Positions 43,277 to 52,076 of a DNA stretch of 64,000 bases are shown piece after piece. Every line of letters starts with the position of its first letter. The stretch's first letter is position 1. The stretch covers positions 69,271 through 133,270 of the forward strand of contig NZ_QPJW01000011.1 in assembly GCF_003337355.1 (NCBI RefSeq), in the 5' to 3' direction. The notes under the pieces are model-generated. The model saw only the letters and a program-made list of their open reading frames with translations. It did no database searches and had not been told where the DNA came from. Both the position numbers and the translations under genes were made by a program. This DNA comes from Fontibacillus phaseoli (GTDB taxonomy: Bacteria > Bacillota > Bacilli > Paenibacillales > Paenibacillaceae).

Positions 43277-44869
43277 TTATCCGATCTCGGTTTCAAACCA
43301 GTCGAAGTAAGCCGGACCGGATGAAGGCTTGCCGTTGCCGCTGGCATACAGACCGATGACTACGCCTGTAAAGCACATCTTGTTTACGAAATCCTCCGGA
43401 GACAATGCTCGCGCGGGTCCAATCGCAAGTCTGCTCCAATTCTGGCCACCCAGCGAATAAAACAGTGTATACGCGGTCACATCCGCCTCGATCTTGAGCC
43501 AAATTTGATTACCATCGACCTGTACCTCGCCCGCAGCATGCGTTTCGCCTCTAATGGTCAGCAGGGCAGTCACCACGTTTCGTCCGTTCACCCGTTTCAG
43601 GGCTATTTCGTAGTGGGCGTGTTCGTCCCTTCTGGCACATAGACCTGCTTCTTCCCCATCCTGCGGCGAAAACTGCAAGCAAGTGCTGTAAGCCGCCTGA
43701 ACATGCTGCTGTCTACGGCCGACAAAGGTTGTCCGGCCAAGGTCGCTCAAACCGGCGGCCTGTCCATGCAGGGCGAGCCATCCGGCCCGTTCCGCCAAAG
43801 ACCAACTTCCCTCCATCGGACTACGGAGAAACGTCCAGGCCAGCCCGAGTTCGTCGCTCTCAAAATCATCCTTACTACCAAGTACCCTAGCTCCGGCAAT
43901 TCCTTTAGGTCCTAAATATCCTTCCATCTCCGGCATCGGTGATGCCGCCAAATCTTGCTCCGGCACTCCGGACACGCTCATATTCAGGTTTACGGTGCCT
44001 TCATTGTTGTCAATCATCGGCCAACCCGCTTCATTCCAGGTCACCGGCGCAAGGAAGGTTTCTCTGCCGAGCACGCTATAGCCCGAATCAACGAGCCGAA
44101 CCCCAAGAAAAACTGCCCACCAGTCTCCGTTGCCGTCCTCCACCAGATCAGCGTGGCCCAAATATTGAATCGGGTGCTCGATGCTCCGGTGCGTCAGGAT
44201 CGGCTGTCCGTATAATTCAAACGGCCCGTAAGGACTGGAACTCCGGCCGATAATTTCCCGGTGGTCCTTCGCGGTACCTCCGGAGGCGGTCATGATGTAA
44301 TACATTCCGTTGATCTTGTACAAATGGGGACCTTCCGTCCAGGGTCCGCCATCGCCTCTCCAAATCACAACCGGTTCGGACAAGGCCTTGCCCGTGGCGA
44401 TATCGATCTCGTACTGGATTACATGCGAATTGTAGTCCACGCCTTGCTGGGCAGTTACATACACTTTGCCGTCATCATCGAAAAACAGGGACGGATCAAT
44501 GCCGCCATACGGAACAAGAATCGGGTCCGACCAGGGTCCCGCAGGATCCGTGGCGGTCACATAAAAGTTGCCGATCCCCCGCACATCCGTGGTAATCATG
44601 AAGAACGTTCCGTCCTGATACCGAAGAGTTGGCGCATAAATACCGTCCGAACTTTTTCGACCGGCCAAATCTAGCTGGCTGGTCCGGTCCAGCACATGCC
44701 CGATTTGCTCCCAATGAATAAGGTCCCGGCTGTGAAAGATCGGCACGCCAGGGAAATACTCGAAGGAACTGCAAACCAGATAAAAATCATCCCTGGCCCG
44801 AGCGATGCTCGGGTCGGGGTAGAATCCCGGAAGTACCGGGTTGGAGTAAGATGCCGATTGTTTAGTCAT
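43277..44869 (-). CDS. xynB: GH43 beta-xylosidase / arabinofuranosidase
   Basis: A 530-residue cytosolic enzyme with a five-bladed propeller and C-terminal beta-sandwich. Catalytic residues are D19 (GFYPDPSIA), D125 (GGIDPSLFF) and E179 (WTEGPHLY). Other family landmarks are YLVCSSFEYFPGVPIFHSRDLIHWE and SSDGIYAPTLRY. The beta-sandwich runs from about 320 to the end (FESDELGLAWTFLRSP to YFDWFETEIG). Its ATG overlaps the upstream permease stop by one base. It should cut xylobiose and short xylo-oligomers to xylose; some arabinosidase activity is possible. Confidence 0.93.
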   Translation of the reverse strand: MTKQSASYSNPVLPGFYPDPSIARARDDFYLVCSSFEYFPGVPIFHSRDLIHWEQIGHVLDRTSQLDLAGRKSSDGIYAPTLRYQDGTFFMITTDVRGIGNFYVTATDPAGPWSDPILVPYGGIDPSLFFDDDGKVYVTAQQGVDYNSHVIQYEIDIATGKALSEPVVIWRGDGGPWTEGPHLYKINGMYYIMTASGGTAKDHREIIGRSSSPYGPFELYGQPILTHRSIEHPIQYLGHADLVEDGNGDWWAVFLGVRLVDSGYSVLGRETFLAPVTWNEAGWPMIDNNEGTVNLNMSVSGVPEQDLAASPMPEMEGYLGPKGIAGARVLGSKDDFESDELGLAWTFLRSPMEGSWSLAERAGWLALHGQAAGLSDLGRTTFVGRRQQHVQAAYSTCLQFSPQDGEEAGLCARRDEHAHYEIALKRVNGRNVVTALLTIRGETHAAGEVQVDGNQIWLKIEADVTAYTLFYSLGGQNWSRLAIGPARALSPEDFVNKMCFTGVVIGLYASGNGKPSSGPAYFDWFETEIG

Positions 44870-45825
44870 TATTCTTTTACGCTCCCTACGTTAAGTCCGA
44901 CTACGAAGTATTTCTGCATGAACGGATAAACCAAGAGGATCGGCACGGAAGCGACCACGGTTACCGCAGCCCGGATGGATAACGGAGTTACCATAGAGAT
45001 TGATTGCTGCGTCATGCCTGCCCCGTTGGACACGGCCGGGTTGCTGTTCGCGTTCATGCTGGAAGATATCAGCTTCATAAGCTCATATTGCAGGGTACTG
45101 AGCTCCTGTTTGGAAGATGTGTACAGGAAAGCGTCAAACCATTGGTTCCAGGCCCCTACTGCAACAAACAGGGCAATGGTGGCCAGAACCGGTTTACACA
45201 GCGGGAAGATGATTCGCCAGAAGATTTTAAAATCCCCCGCGCCGTCGATTCTCGCCGATTCGATCAGGCTCTCCGGAATCGTGCCGATATAGGTACGGAT
45301 GACGATCATATTGAACGCGCTCATCATCGAAGGGATGACATAGACCCAGAATGTATTAATCAGGTGCAAGTCCTTCATCAGGAAGTAGCCCGGAATCAGA
45401 CCGGCGTTAAAATACATCGTCAGTATAAAAATTAACGTAATCGGTTTGCGGAACACATACTCCTTGCGGCTCAAAGTGTAGGCGAGCATCGTCGTCAGAA
45501 ATATGTTAAGCACCGTCGAGAGCAGCGTTCTTGCGACTGAAATCCCGAAAGCATTGTATATCGTACCCGAAGCAAAAACCGCCTTGTAGTTTTGCAACGT
45601 AAATTGTCTCGGCCACCAGTACAGCCCGCCTCGGATCGTATCGTTCCCGGCGTTGAAGGAAACGACGATCGTGTTCAAAAACGGATATAAAGTGACAATC
45701 ACGAGAAAGATCATGAAGAGGGTATTGAATGTATTAAAAAGAATCGGCTCAAGTTTTCTTCTTCCCATCCGTCTATTCACAGCGGCAGCAGTTGCATGCC
45801 CAGGGCTGATTGATTGATTTGCCAT
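44869..45825 (-). CDS. Aldouronate ABC transporter permease (LplC/YtcP-like)
   Basis: A 318-residue permease with six predicted helices and EAA loop LIESARIDGAGDFKIFWRIIFPL. The end YPFMQKYFVVGLNVGSVKE is typical of the LplC/YtcP group. Its stop overlaps the GH43 start by one base and its start follows the upstream permease stop by two bases, so the whole set is tightly coupled. Confidence 0.93.
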   Translation of the reverse strand: MANQSISPGHATAAAVNRRMGRRKLEPILFNTFNTLFMIFLVIVTLYPFLNTIVVSFNAGNDTIRGGLYWWPRQFTLQNYKAVFASGTIYNAFGISVARTLLSTVLNIFLTTMLAYTLSRKEYVFRKPITLIFILTMYFNAGLIPGYFLMKDLHLINTFWVYVIPSMMSAFNMIVIRTYIGTIPESLIESARIDGAGDFKIFWRIIFPLCKPVLATIALFVAVGAWNQWFDAFLYTSSKQELSTLQYELMKLISSSMNANSNPAVSNGAGMTQQSISMVTPLSIRAAVTVVASVPILLVYPFMQKYFVVGLNVGSVKE

Positions 45826-45827
45826 GT

Positions 45828-46811
45828 TTATAACAGCCTCTCTTCCCCTAGTCGCTTGGCGGTCCAGTTTGCAATAAGCAGCATCGTGACGCTAACGACC
45901 GTTTTGAATATACCGCCGGCGGTGGCCATGGAATAGTTCCCTTGAGCAATCCCGTATTTCAAGACAAAGATATCGATCGTTTCCGCCCAGTCGACGACAA
46001 GTCCGTTCCCGAGCAGATACTGAATTTCAAATCCGGCTTCCAAAATGTGCCCGACTTGCATAATCAGCAGGATGACGATAGTTGGTTTAATACCTGGCAG
46101 CGTGACGTGTCTCATCTTGCTGTATCGGCTTGCGCCGTCTATATCTGCCGCTTCATATAAAGCCGGATCAATAGAGGCCATAGCGGCCAAATAAATAATC
46201 GTATTCCAGCCGACCTCTTTCCAAACATGCGAAGCTCCGACGACGCCCCAGAAATATTTCCCTTCGCTGAGCCACAAAATCGGCTCTTTTATCAGATGCA
46301 GCTTCATCAGGAGGTCGTTGATAATCCCGTCGGAAGCAAGCGATGTAGCTACGATCCCGGTTACGATAATCCAGGACAAAAAATGCGGCAAATAAGAAAT
46401 CGTTTGTACCGTTCGTTTCCAAAAAATTTTCTTGATTTCATTCAACAGCAAAGCCAGTATGATGGCGGTTACAAATCCGAGTATCAGGTTGATGATACTC
46501 ATACCGAGCGTATTTCTCAGTACCCGCAAGAAGTTATCGTCCTGGAACAAAAATTTGAAATGCTTGAATCCCACCCATTTTTGATCGCCGAAATCGAGAG
46601 CGGGCTTATAATCCTGAAAAGCCATCGTCCATCCCCAAATAGGGACATAAGCAAACAGGATGATATAAGCTAACAGAGGAACCGACATGAAAATCAATTG
46701 TTTCTGGTCTTTAATGAGGGACCATGTAATCGGCTGTTTCTTCGCTTTTTTCGGCTTCCGGAAGGCGCTTTTTTTTGTTAAGGTCTCATCCATGTTCTTT
46801 TCTCCCCACAA
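45828..46811 (-). CDS. Aldouronate ABC transporter permease (LplB-like)
   Basis: A 327-residue permease with a basic N-terminal extension (KKSAFRKPKKAKKQP), six predicted helices, and EAA loop LYEAADIDGASRYSKMRHVTLPGI. VPIWGWTMAFQDYKP and VDWAETIDIFVLKYG are typical of LplB-type subunits. No ATPase gene is present in the cluster; a shared MsmX-type ATPase is presumed. Confidence 0.93.
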   Translation of the reverse strand: MWGEKNMDETLTKKSAFRKPKKAKKQPITWSLIKDQKQLIFMSVPLLAYIILFAYVPIWGWTMAFQDYKPALDFGDQKWVGFKHFKFLFQDDNFLRVLRNTLGMSIINLILGFVTAIILALLLNEIKKIFWKRTVQTISYLPHFLSWIIVTGIVATSLASDGIINDLLMKLHLIKEPILWLSEGKYFWGVVGASHVWKEVGWNTIIYLAAMASIDPALYEAADIDGASRYSKMRHVTLPGIKPTIVILLIMQVGHILEAGFEIQYLLGNGLVVDWAETIDIFVLKYGIAQGNYSMATAGGIFKTVVSVTMLLIANWTAKRLGEERLL

Positions 46812-46873
46812 AGCCTAATATTTCGGAAAATGGAAGGCGGTTAGCCTTCCATTTTCCGATTTAAACCAATACC

Positions 46874-48574
46874 TTATTTCACGGTCCAGGTGTCGATTCT
46901 CCATTGCAGAACTTCATTGATGCGGTCTTCGTAAGCTTTGATATTGAGCTTGCCGATTTCCTTGGCATAGTCGCTCCATACGGCTTCAAATTCCGTCGGT
47001 TTGGCCAATATGGCTTTCGGCAAATATTTGGTCGATAGATCGTTTTGCTTCGTATTGACGATTTTTGCTTCAGAGCCTTCCACCAGATCCACGGACCATG
47101 CCGGATAATAAATCGGGTTTTCCGGCGCCGGGCTGAAGAAATCGACATAGCTGTTATAGCCGTAAGCTTCAAGGAACTTCTTGTCATACTCTTTCAAACC
47201 CGCTTTATATTCTTCAGGCTGGGCAGCCGCATCCGTAGCATTGCCGTCCTCGAAGTAACCTTGCATTTTCGGACTAAATTTATAGAAGGCATCCGCTTTG
47301 TTAGCCAGCTTCCAAGTTGCGTCCGTGAAGTCATCACGTTGTTCCTGGGTTTTCATGAACCTGCTTTCTTCGTTCACGATATAATCTTCGCCCTCAATCC
47401 CCCAGGAGAGAACTTTTTGCCAATCTTCTTGAATCATACGGTCCCACATTTTGAGAATTTGGACTGCTTTATCTTTGCCGTTGACGCTGATCCCGAATCC
47501 GTTGTTCAGATTAAGCGCCGGACGGTCCAAATAGTGGTCCTTCGTGTTTTTGTCATAAACCAGTGGAAGTCCAACATAGGTTCTTTCCAGTTTTTGCTGG
47601 GTGGTCAAAGCATCTTCTGCAGTTTGGAAGTTCCAATGTTGATCAAACATCCCGAGGACAGTTCCACTGGAAATCTTGGCCAAGTATTGGTCGTAGTTTT
47701 GAGTAAACGTTTCTTTGTCAACCAAGCCTTGCGCATTGACTTCGTTCAGCTTTTGATAATATTGCTTAGCGGAGTCTTTATCCGCAAAAATTTCCGCTTT
47801 ACCGTCTTTAACGACAACGCCGCCATCATTCGGCTGACCAATTAAATGTTGTGGAGCGTTGAACAGGCCCCAGTTTCTCCAGTCATAGTTCAAAATTTCA
47901 AAACCGATCGTCGGGCTGCCGTCGATGGTCGGGTACTTCTCTTTATACTTGGCGATCAGGTCGAAATACTCGTCAAGCGTTTTAACTTGAGGATATCCGG
48001 CATCTTCCAAAACGGCCTTTTGAACCCAGAAAGCCGGTCCGGAATACCAAGTAGTGCTCACTTCGCCGTTATATGCCCCATAGTTCGGCAGGATGTAGAT
48101 ATGACCGTCGTTAGGGTCCTTCATCATGTTCCAGTACTTTTCATAGTGTTTCTTCAAATTCGGGGCGTGTTCTTCAATGAGGTCTTCCAGCGGAATAAAG
48201 GCGCCGGCAGCCGTAAGCTTCGTATTTGCCGTCATAATATCCGGATAATCAGAACCGGCAATCATAACGCCGAGCTTTTGGTTAATATCTCCAGCCAGGA
48301 ATTCCATTTTGATAGTAACTCCCAGTTCGTCTTTAATCTTTTTGTAGATCTTGTTGTCCGGTGTCGGTTGCTGGCCGGCTTCCCCGATAAATGCCGTGAT
48401 TTCGAGCGGTTCAACCTTATCTCCGGTATTGTTTCCGGATTCTGCCTGCTTGCCGTTATTGCCGCTTCCGGAATTTGCAGCATTGTTGTTGCCGCCGCAT
48501 CCCGACAGGATGACGCTGAGCGATAACAACATGATCATGCTAAGCCGGAAAATCGATTTGGACTTGCCCCCCAT
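46874..48574 (-). CDS. Aldouronate ABC transporter substrate-binding lipoprotein (LplA-like)
   Basis: A 566-residue lipoprotein: MGGKSKSIFRLS, hydrophobic core, lipobox VILSGC, Asn/Gly/Ser-rich tether. The body has the LplA-type features TPDNKIYKKIKDELGVTIKM, ASGVMIAGSDYPDIMT-like (KLGVMIAGSDYPDI) and GFEILNYDWRNWGLFNAPQ. The length (over 500) is characteristic of this oligosaccharide-binding subgroup. The start is ATG 48574 behind GGAGGTG. Two cre-like sites lie upstream. As first gene of the catabolic part, it should bind methylglucurono-xylotriose released outside the cell. Confidence 0.92.
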   Translation of the reverse strand: MGGKSKSIFRLSMIMLLSLSVILSGCGGNNNAANSGSGNNGKQAESGNNTGDKVEPLEITAFIGEAGQQPTPDNKIYKKIKDELGVTIKMEFLAGDINQKLGVMIAGSDYPDIMTANTKLTAAGAFIPLEDLIEEHAPNLKKHYEKYWNMMKDPNDGHIYILPNYGAYNGEVSTTWYSGPAFWVQKAVLEDAGYPQVKTLDEYFDLIAKYKEKYPTIDGSPTIGFEILNYDWRNWGLFNAPQHLIGQPNDGGVVVKDGKAEIFADKDSAKQYYQKLNEVNAQGLVDKETFTQNYDQYLAKISSGTVLGMFDQHWNFQTAEDALTTQQKLERTYVGLPLVYDKNTKDHYLDRPALNLNNGFGISVNGKDKAVQILKMWDRMIQEDWQKVLSWGIEGEDYIVNEESRFMKTQEQRDDFTDATWKLANKADAFYKFSPKMQGYFEDGNATDAAAQPEEYKAGLKEYDKKFLEAYGYNSYVDFFSPAPENPIYYPAWSVDLVEGSEAKIVNTKQNDLSTKYLPKAILAKPTEFEAVWSDYAKEIGKLNIKAYEDRINEVLQWRIDTWTVK

Positions 48575-48611
48575 GTAAAGCACCTCCGCATATATTTGTT
48601 ACATCCAGACT

Positions 48612-48657
48612 TGAAAGCCCTTTCATGTAACTTATCTTTATTTTAAAAGCGCTACCA
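48612..48657 (-). promoter_or_regulatory. Two candidate cre sites upstream of the aldouronate operon
   Basis: 48612-48625 reads TGAAAGCCCTTTCA (one mismatch to TGWNANCGNTNWCA, in the central G). 48644-48657 reads TAAAAGCGCTACCA (two mismatches). Together they suggest CcpA repression of the binding-protein gene. Confidence 0.5.
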
Positions 48658-48699
48658 AAATGGAACTATATCGCAATTAAAGCATTAACCCCAAAAATA

Positions 48700-50241
48700 T
48701 TAGATTCTGTTTTTAAACTCGTTTGGTGAGACTCCCATCCTCTTCTCAAATTGTTTCAAAAATTGCCCGTAATTGGAGTAACCGAGTTGTTCGGCAATCT
48801 CGCTGTTTTTTAGCCGGTTCTGCTGCAGGAGCGCCACGGCTTCCTCAATCCGCAGATTGTGCACCAGCTCGTTAAAGCTGATTCCGTTTTTCCGCAACAG
48901 AAGTTGTCCCAAATACACCGGATGCAGGTAAAATATCTCGGACAGCATTTTGATGGTCAAGGCCTCCCGGTAGTGTCCGCGAATGTATTCATTGATTTCC
49001 TGGATGATGCCTTGCGACCTGCGCATCTGCTCCTGGAGCATCAAATCGATGGTATCCTTGCCGCAATGAAGCAAATAACCCATCAAGTCCTCAAGGAGAA
49101 GAACCGCATCGGATAAGCCGGACAGCAGCGAATTGTATTTCTCCAATAGCGAAGATGCCGGCTCCCCGTCCAAACCTTGCAGGTACTCCATGATTTTGTA
49201 CATCAGATGAATGACAATTTTCTTGACGATTTCGGGAGCCATCGCCATTTCCCGGAAGCTCTGGACTGCCGAGCTTACGGCGTCCTCCAGTCCGGAGATA
49301 TCCAGTAAATTCATCGCGCCAATGATTCCGTCCATAAGCCGGATCTGATCATAATGGTACTGAAAAACATGATTTCCGACCGACTCATATTTTTTGATTT
49401 CCGCGTAGCCGGAGTCATAGAAATTGTGCAAAATGGCCGCCCTGGCCGTTTTATAACAACTATTCAATCCAACCAGCGATGTCTCGCCGGCTCCTGTAGA
49501 CATAAAAACACGATAGGGAGAATAAGACTGCGATAATTGAGTCAGGATGGCCCATGCTTCATTCTCATCCCCCCTTGCGGGAGTATAACCGTATACAATG
49601 CCAAAGCAGTGCATTTCCAAATCAACCAGATACATCGCATCCTGGTTCCGCACCAAAGAAGCCGCCGTTTCCCGCGACGGGGCATACAGCGGCGGATCAC
49701 ATTGGACGAGGCAGAAGTTCCACGCCTCCCGGCTGGCAGACAAGCGTTCCAGGACGGTCAGATCGGCGACGGATTGCGGTTCCTCCATCGCCGCTTTTTT
49801 AAGCAAGCTGACCGTTTCTTCGTAAGATGCGATTTGGCTGATGTGTTGTTCTTCGTATTCCTGAAGAAGCTCTTGATACGCCGCCTGGAGCTCTTTCTCC
49901 GCTTCATCTTGTTCGATTGGCTTCAGCAAATAATGGGCGATGCCATAACGCATCGCCCTCCGGGCATAATCAAATTCGCTATAACCGCTCACAATGACGA
50001 AGCTGATCTTCCGGTCGCCGTTCTTTTGCCAGGACTCGATCATTTCCAGCCCGTCCATAAGCGGCATGTTCACATCGGTAACCACGAGGTCCGGATTCAA
50101 TTCCCCGATACTTCTTAATCCCTCGGCCCCGTTGCCGCAGGTTCCGACAATTTCAAAGCCTAGCCGCTCCCAATCGATCCATAGCTGCATGCCTTCCAAA
50201 GCTCCCGGTTCATCGTCAATCAAGAGCACTTTAAATCTCAT
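48700..50241 (-). CDS. YesN-type AraC-family response regulator (downstream of kinase)
   Basis: A 513-residue regulator from ATG 50241 behind GAGGAATGAGC; an in-frame ATG at 50247 overlaps the kinase stop. The receiver domain has DDE, phospho-acceptor Asp in LVVTDVNMP, IVSGY and KPIEQD. The middle region is of unknown fold. The C-terminal AraC HTH pair is clear (ALTIKMLSEIFYLHPVYLGQLLLRKNGISFNELVHNLRIEEA and KNSEIAEQLGYSNYGQFLKQFEKRMG). It overlaps the kinase gene and probably activates the aldouronate operon that begins 126 bp downstream. Confidence 0.92.
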   Translation of the reverse strand: MRFKVLLIDDEPGALEGMQLWIDWERLGFEIVGTCGNGAEGLRSIGELNPDLVVTDVNMPLMDGLEMIESWQKNGDRKISFVIVSGYSEFDYARRAMRYGIAHYLLKPIEQDEAEKELQAAYQELLQEYEEQHISQIASYEETVSLLKKAAMEEPQSVADLTVLERLSASREAWNFCLVQCDPPLYAPSRETAASLVRNQDAMYLVDLEMHCFGIVYGYTPARGDENEAWAILTQLSQSYSPYRVFMSTGAGETSLVGLNSCYKTARAAILHNFYDSGYAEIKKYESVGNHVFQYHYDQIRLMDGIIGAMNLLDISGLEDAVSSAVQSFREMAMAPEIVKKIVIHLMYKIMEYLQGLDGEPASSLLEKYNSLLSGLSDAVLLLEDLMGYLLHCGKDTIDLMLQEQMRRSQGIIQEINEYIRGHYREALTIKMLSEIFYLHPVYLGQLLLRKNGISFNELVHNLRIEEAVALLQQNRLKNSEIAEQLGYSNYGQFLKQFEKRMGVSPNEFKNRI

Positions 50242-50243
50242 GC

Positions 50244-52061
50244 TCATTCCTCCTCGTCCATTCCTTCTTGTTGATTCAATTGCTTGATCGGGATTTCAAA
50301 GGAGACCTCCGTTCCTTCATTCGGTTGGCTCGCAATGTCAAAACGCACCAAATCATCGTAATAAAGCTCCAGTCTTCGATACACGTTCCGGATACCGATA
50401 CTGTTGCCGGAGACATTCTCGCTTCGTACGGCCAGTATCATCTCCCTCAGCTTGCCCGGCTCGATCCCCTTCCCGTTATCGGAAACGGCAATGCGGAGCC
50501 GGCCTTCGATGAGCGTTGCGCTGACCGTGATGATTCCCGCCTCATCAACGGCTTGAATCCCGTGCTTGCAGGCATTTTCGACCAGCGGCTGGATGCTCAT
50601 TTTCGGAATTTTATAGTGCATTACGTTCTCGTCGATATCAAACCGGTATTCGAATTTGTCCCTGAACCGGAACTTCTCGATTTTGAGGTACATATCGGTA
50701 AACAGGATCTCTTCCTCCAAGGTGACCAGGTCCTCTTTCCAGCTAAGCAGCCTCCGCAACAGCTTGGACAAACTCTTGATTATATCCGTGACTTCGGAAT
50801 AATCATACTTGGTGCAGACGACCAGGATCGCATTCAGCGTATTGAAGAGAAAATGAGGGTTCATCTGGCTTTGCAGGAAGTTTAATTCCGCACGCACCCG
50901 TTCCATCTCCAGGCTTTTCTTCTGAATCTCCAATTTATAGACGTTGTTGATCAGGGAGTTGATCCGAGCGGTCATCATATTGAAATTCTGGATCAATCCG
51001 CCGATCTCATCGCGCCCTTCGTCAATCCAGATCAGGTCAAACTTCTCGTTCGTGACCTTCTGCATATGCCGGGACAACCGTTTTACCCGGTAGTTATAAG
51101 ATCTGAGCATAATGTAGATAAAAACGGACGTAAATAGCGTGATAACCGCGGCCAAAACACCGATGGAAATCTGCATGTCCAGCATAGCCTTGGTCACGCG
51201 CGTTCCCTGAGTGATGCCGACCAGCTTCCACCCCTTCACATATCGGGCCGTGCCGATGGATACCGTATGGACATCTTTTTCCTTCGGTTTGCCGCTTAAC
51301 TGAAACAACGGATAGGCATCGGTAACTTCCCGCTGATAGCCGCTTTCCGCAGACATAATGATCTCGTTCTTCTCGTTGACCAGATACAGATCCAGATACT
51401 CCTGTTCCCGGACAATCACATCATAGATTTTACTGAGGTCGATATCGATGCGCAGCAGCTTGTAATACTTATCGAAAGTATCGAAGTAGTCCATTTCTTC
51501 AATCACACTAAGGTAAGGAACCGTGGAGGTCCGGTTGTTCACTTCGGCAGCCCGATAGGCGGCCACCATAACAGGATCGCCGGATTCGTTCCATAACCGG
51601 TACCAATCGCTATTTTTAACCTCCTGATCAATCACATGGTAGTTCCCCCCAGAGACGATCGTAGGATTATTCGTATAGATACCGATGCGCAAAAGCTGAT
51701 TGTTTACCGGAATATAGCTGCTTAACCGGTTGCGGAGCTGTTCATCGAACGTCTCATAAAAATCTACGGGGTTTTGATAAGTCCGGTCCAGCATTTCGTA
51801 AAGCGTTTTGTCGGTATTCAAGGCGTGGCTGACGGCCACTCCGCCGTCCATGAAATCATGGATATCCTTTCTGGCCCGTTCCAGCGAAATTTCCAAGTTC
51901 TGCTGCTCCCTCTCCTTGATGAGGTCGGACATCCGGTTCATGACTACGAGATTAATGATGATGATCGGCAGCAGTACGCCGACCAGATAGATCAGGATAA
52001 ATTAATAATTGAGCGGGATATCGTTCACGATTTTTCTGAACTTGAATCGTCTTTTCACCAT
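50244..52061 (-). pseudogene. YesM-type histidine kinase interrupted by an ochre codon
   Basis: From ATG 52061 the frame reads MVKRRFKFRKIVNDIPLNY, then TAA (52002-52004), then FILIYLVGVLLPIIIINLVV and the rest of a complete kinase. The helix after the stop is the first membrane segment of the sensor. The remainder is intact: extracellular sensor, second helix, HAMP, His in QSQMNPHFLFNTL, NACKHGI and DNGKGIE. As I recall relatives they read NYKFxLIYL here, so AAA to TAA is the simplest change. The only downstream ATG (51941) lacks a ribosome site and would omit the first helix. It sits 15 bp after the preceding response regulator and overlaps the following one. Confidence 0.85.
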
Positions 52062-52076
52062 GTGTACACCGTCCTG

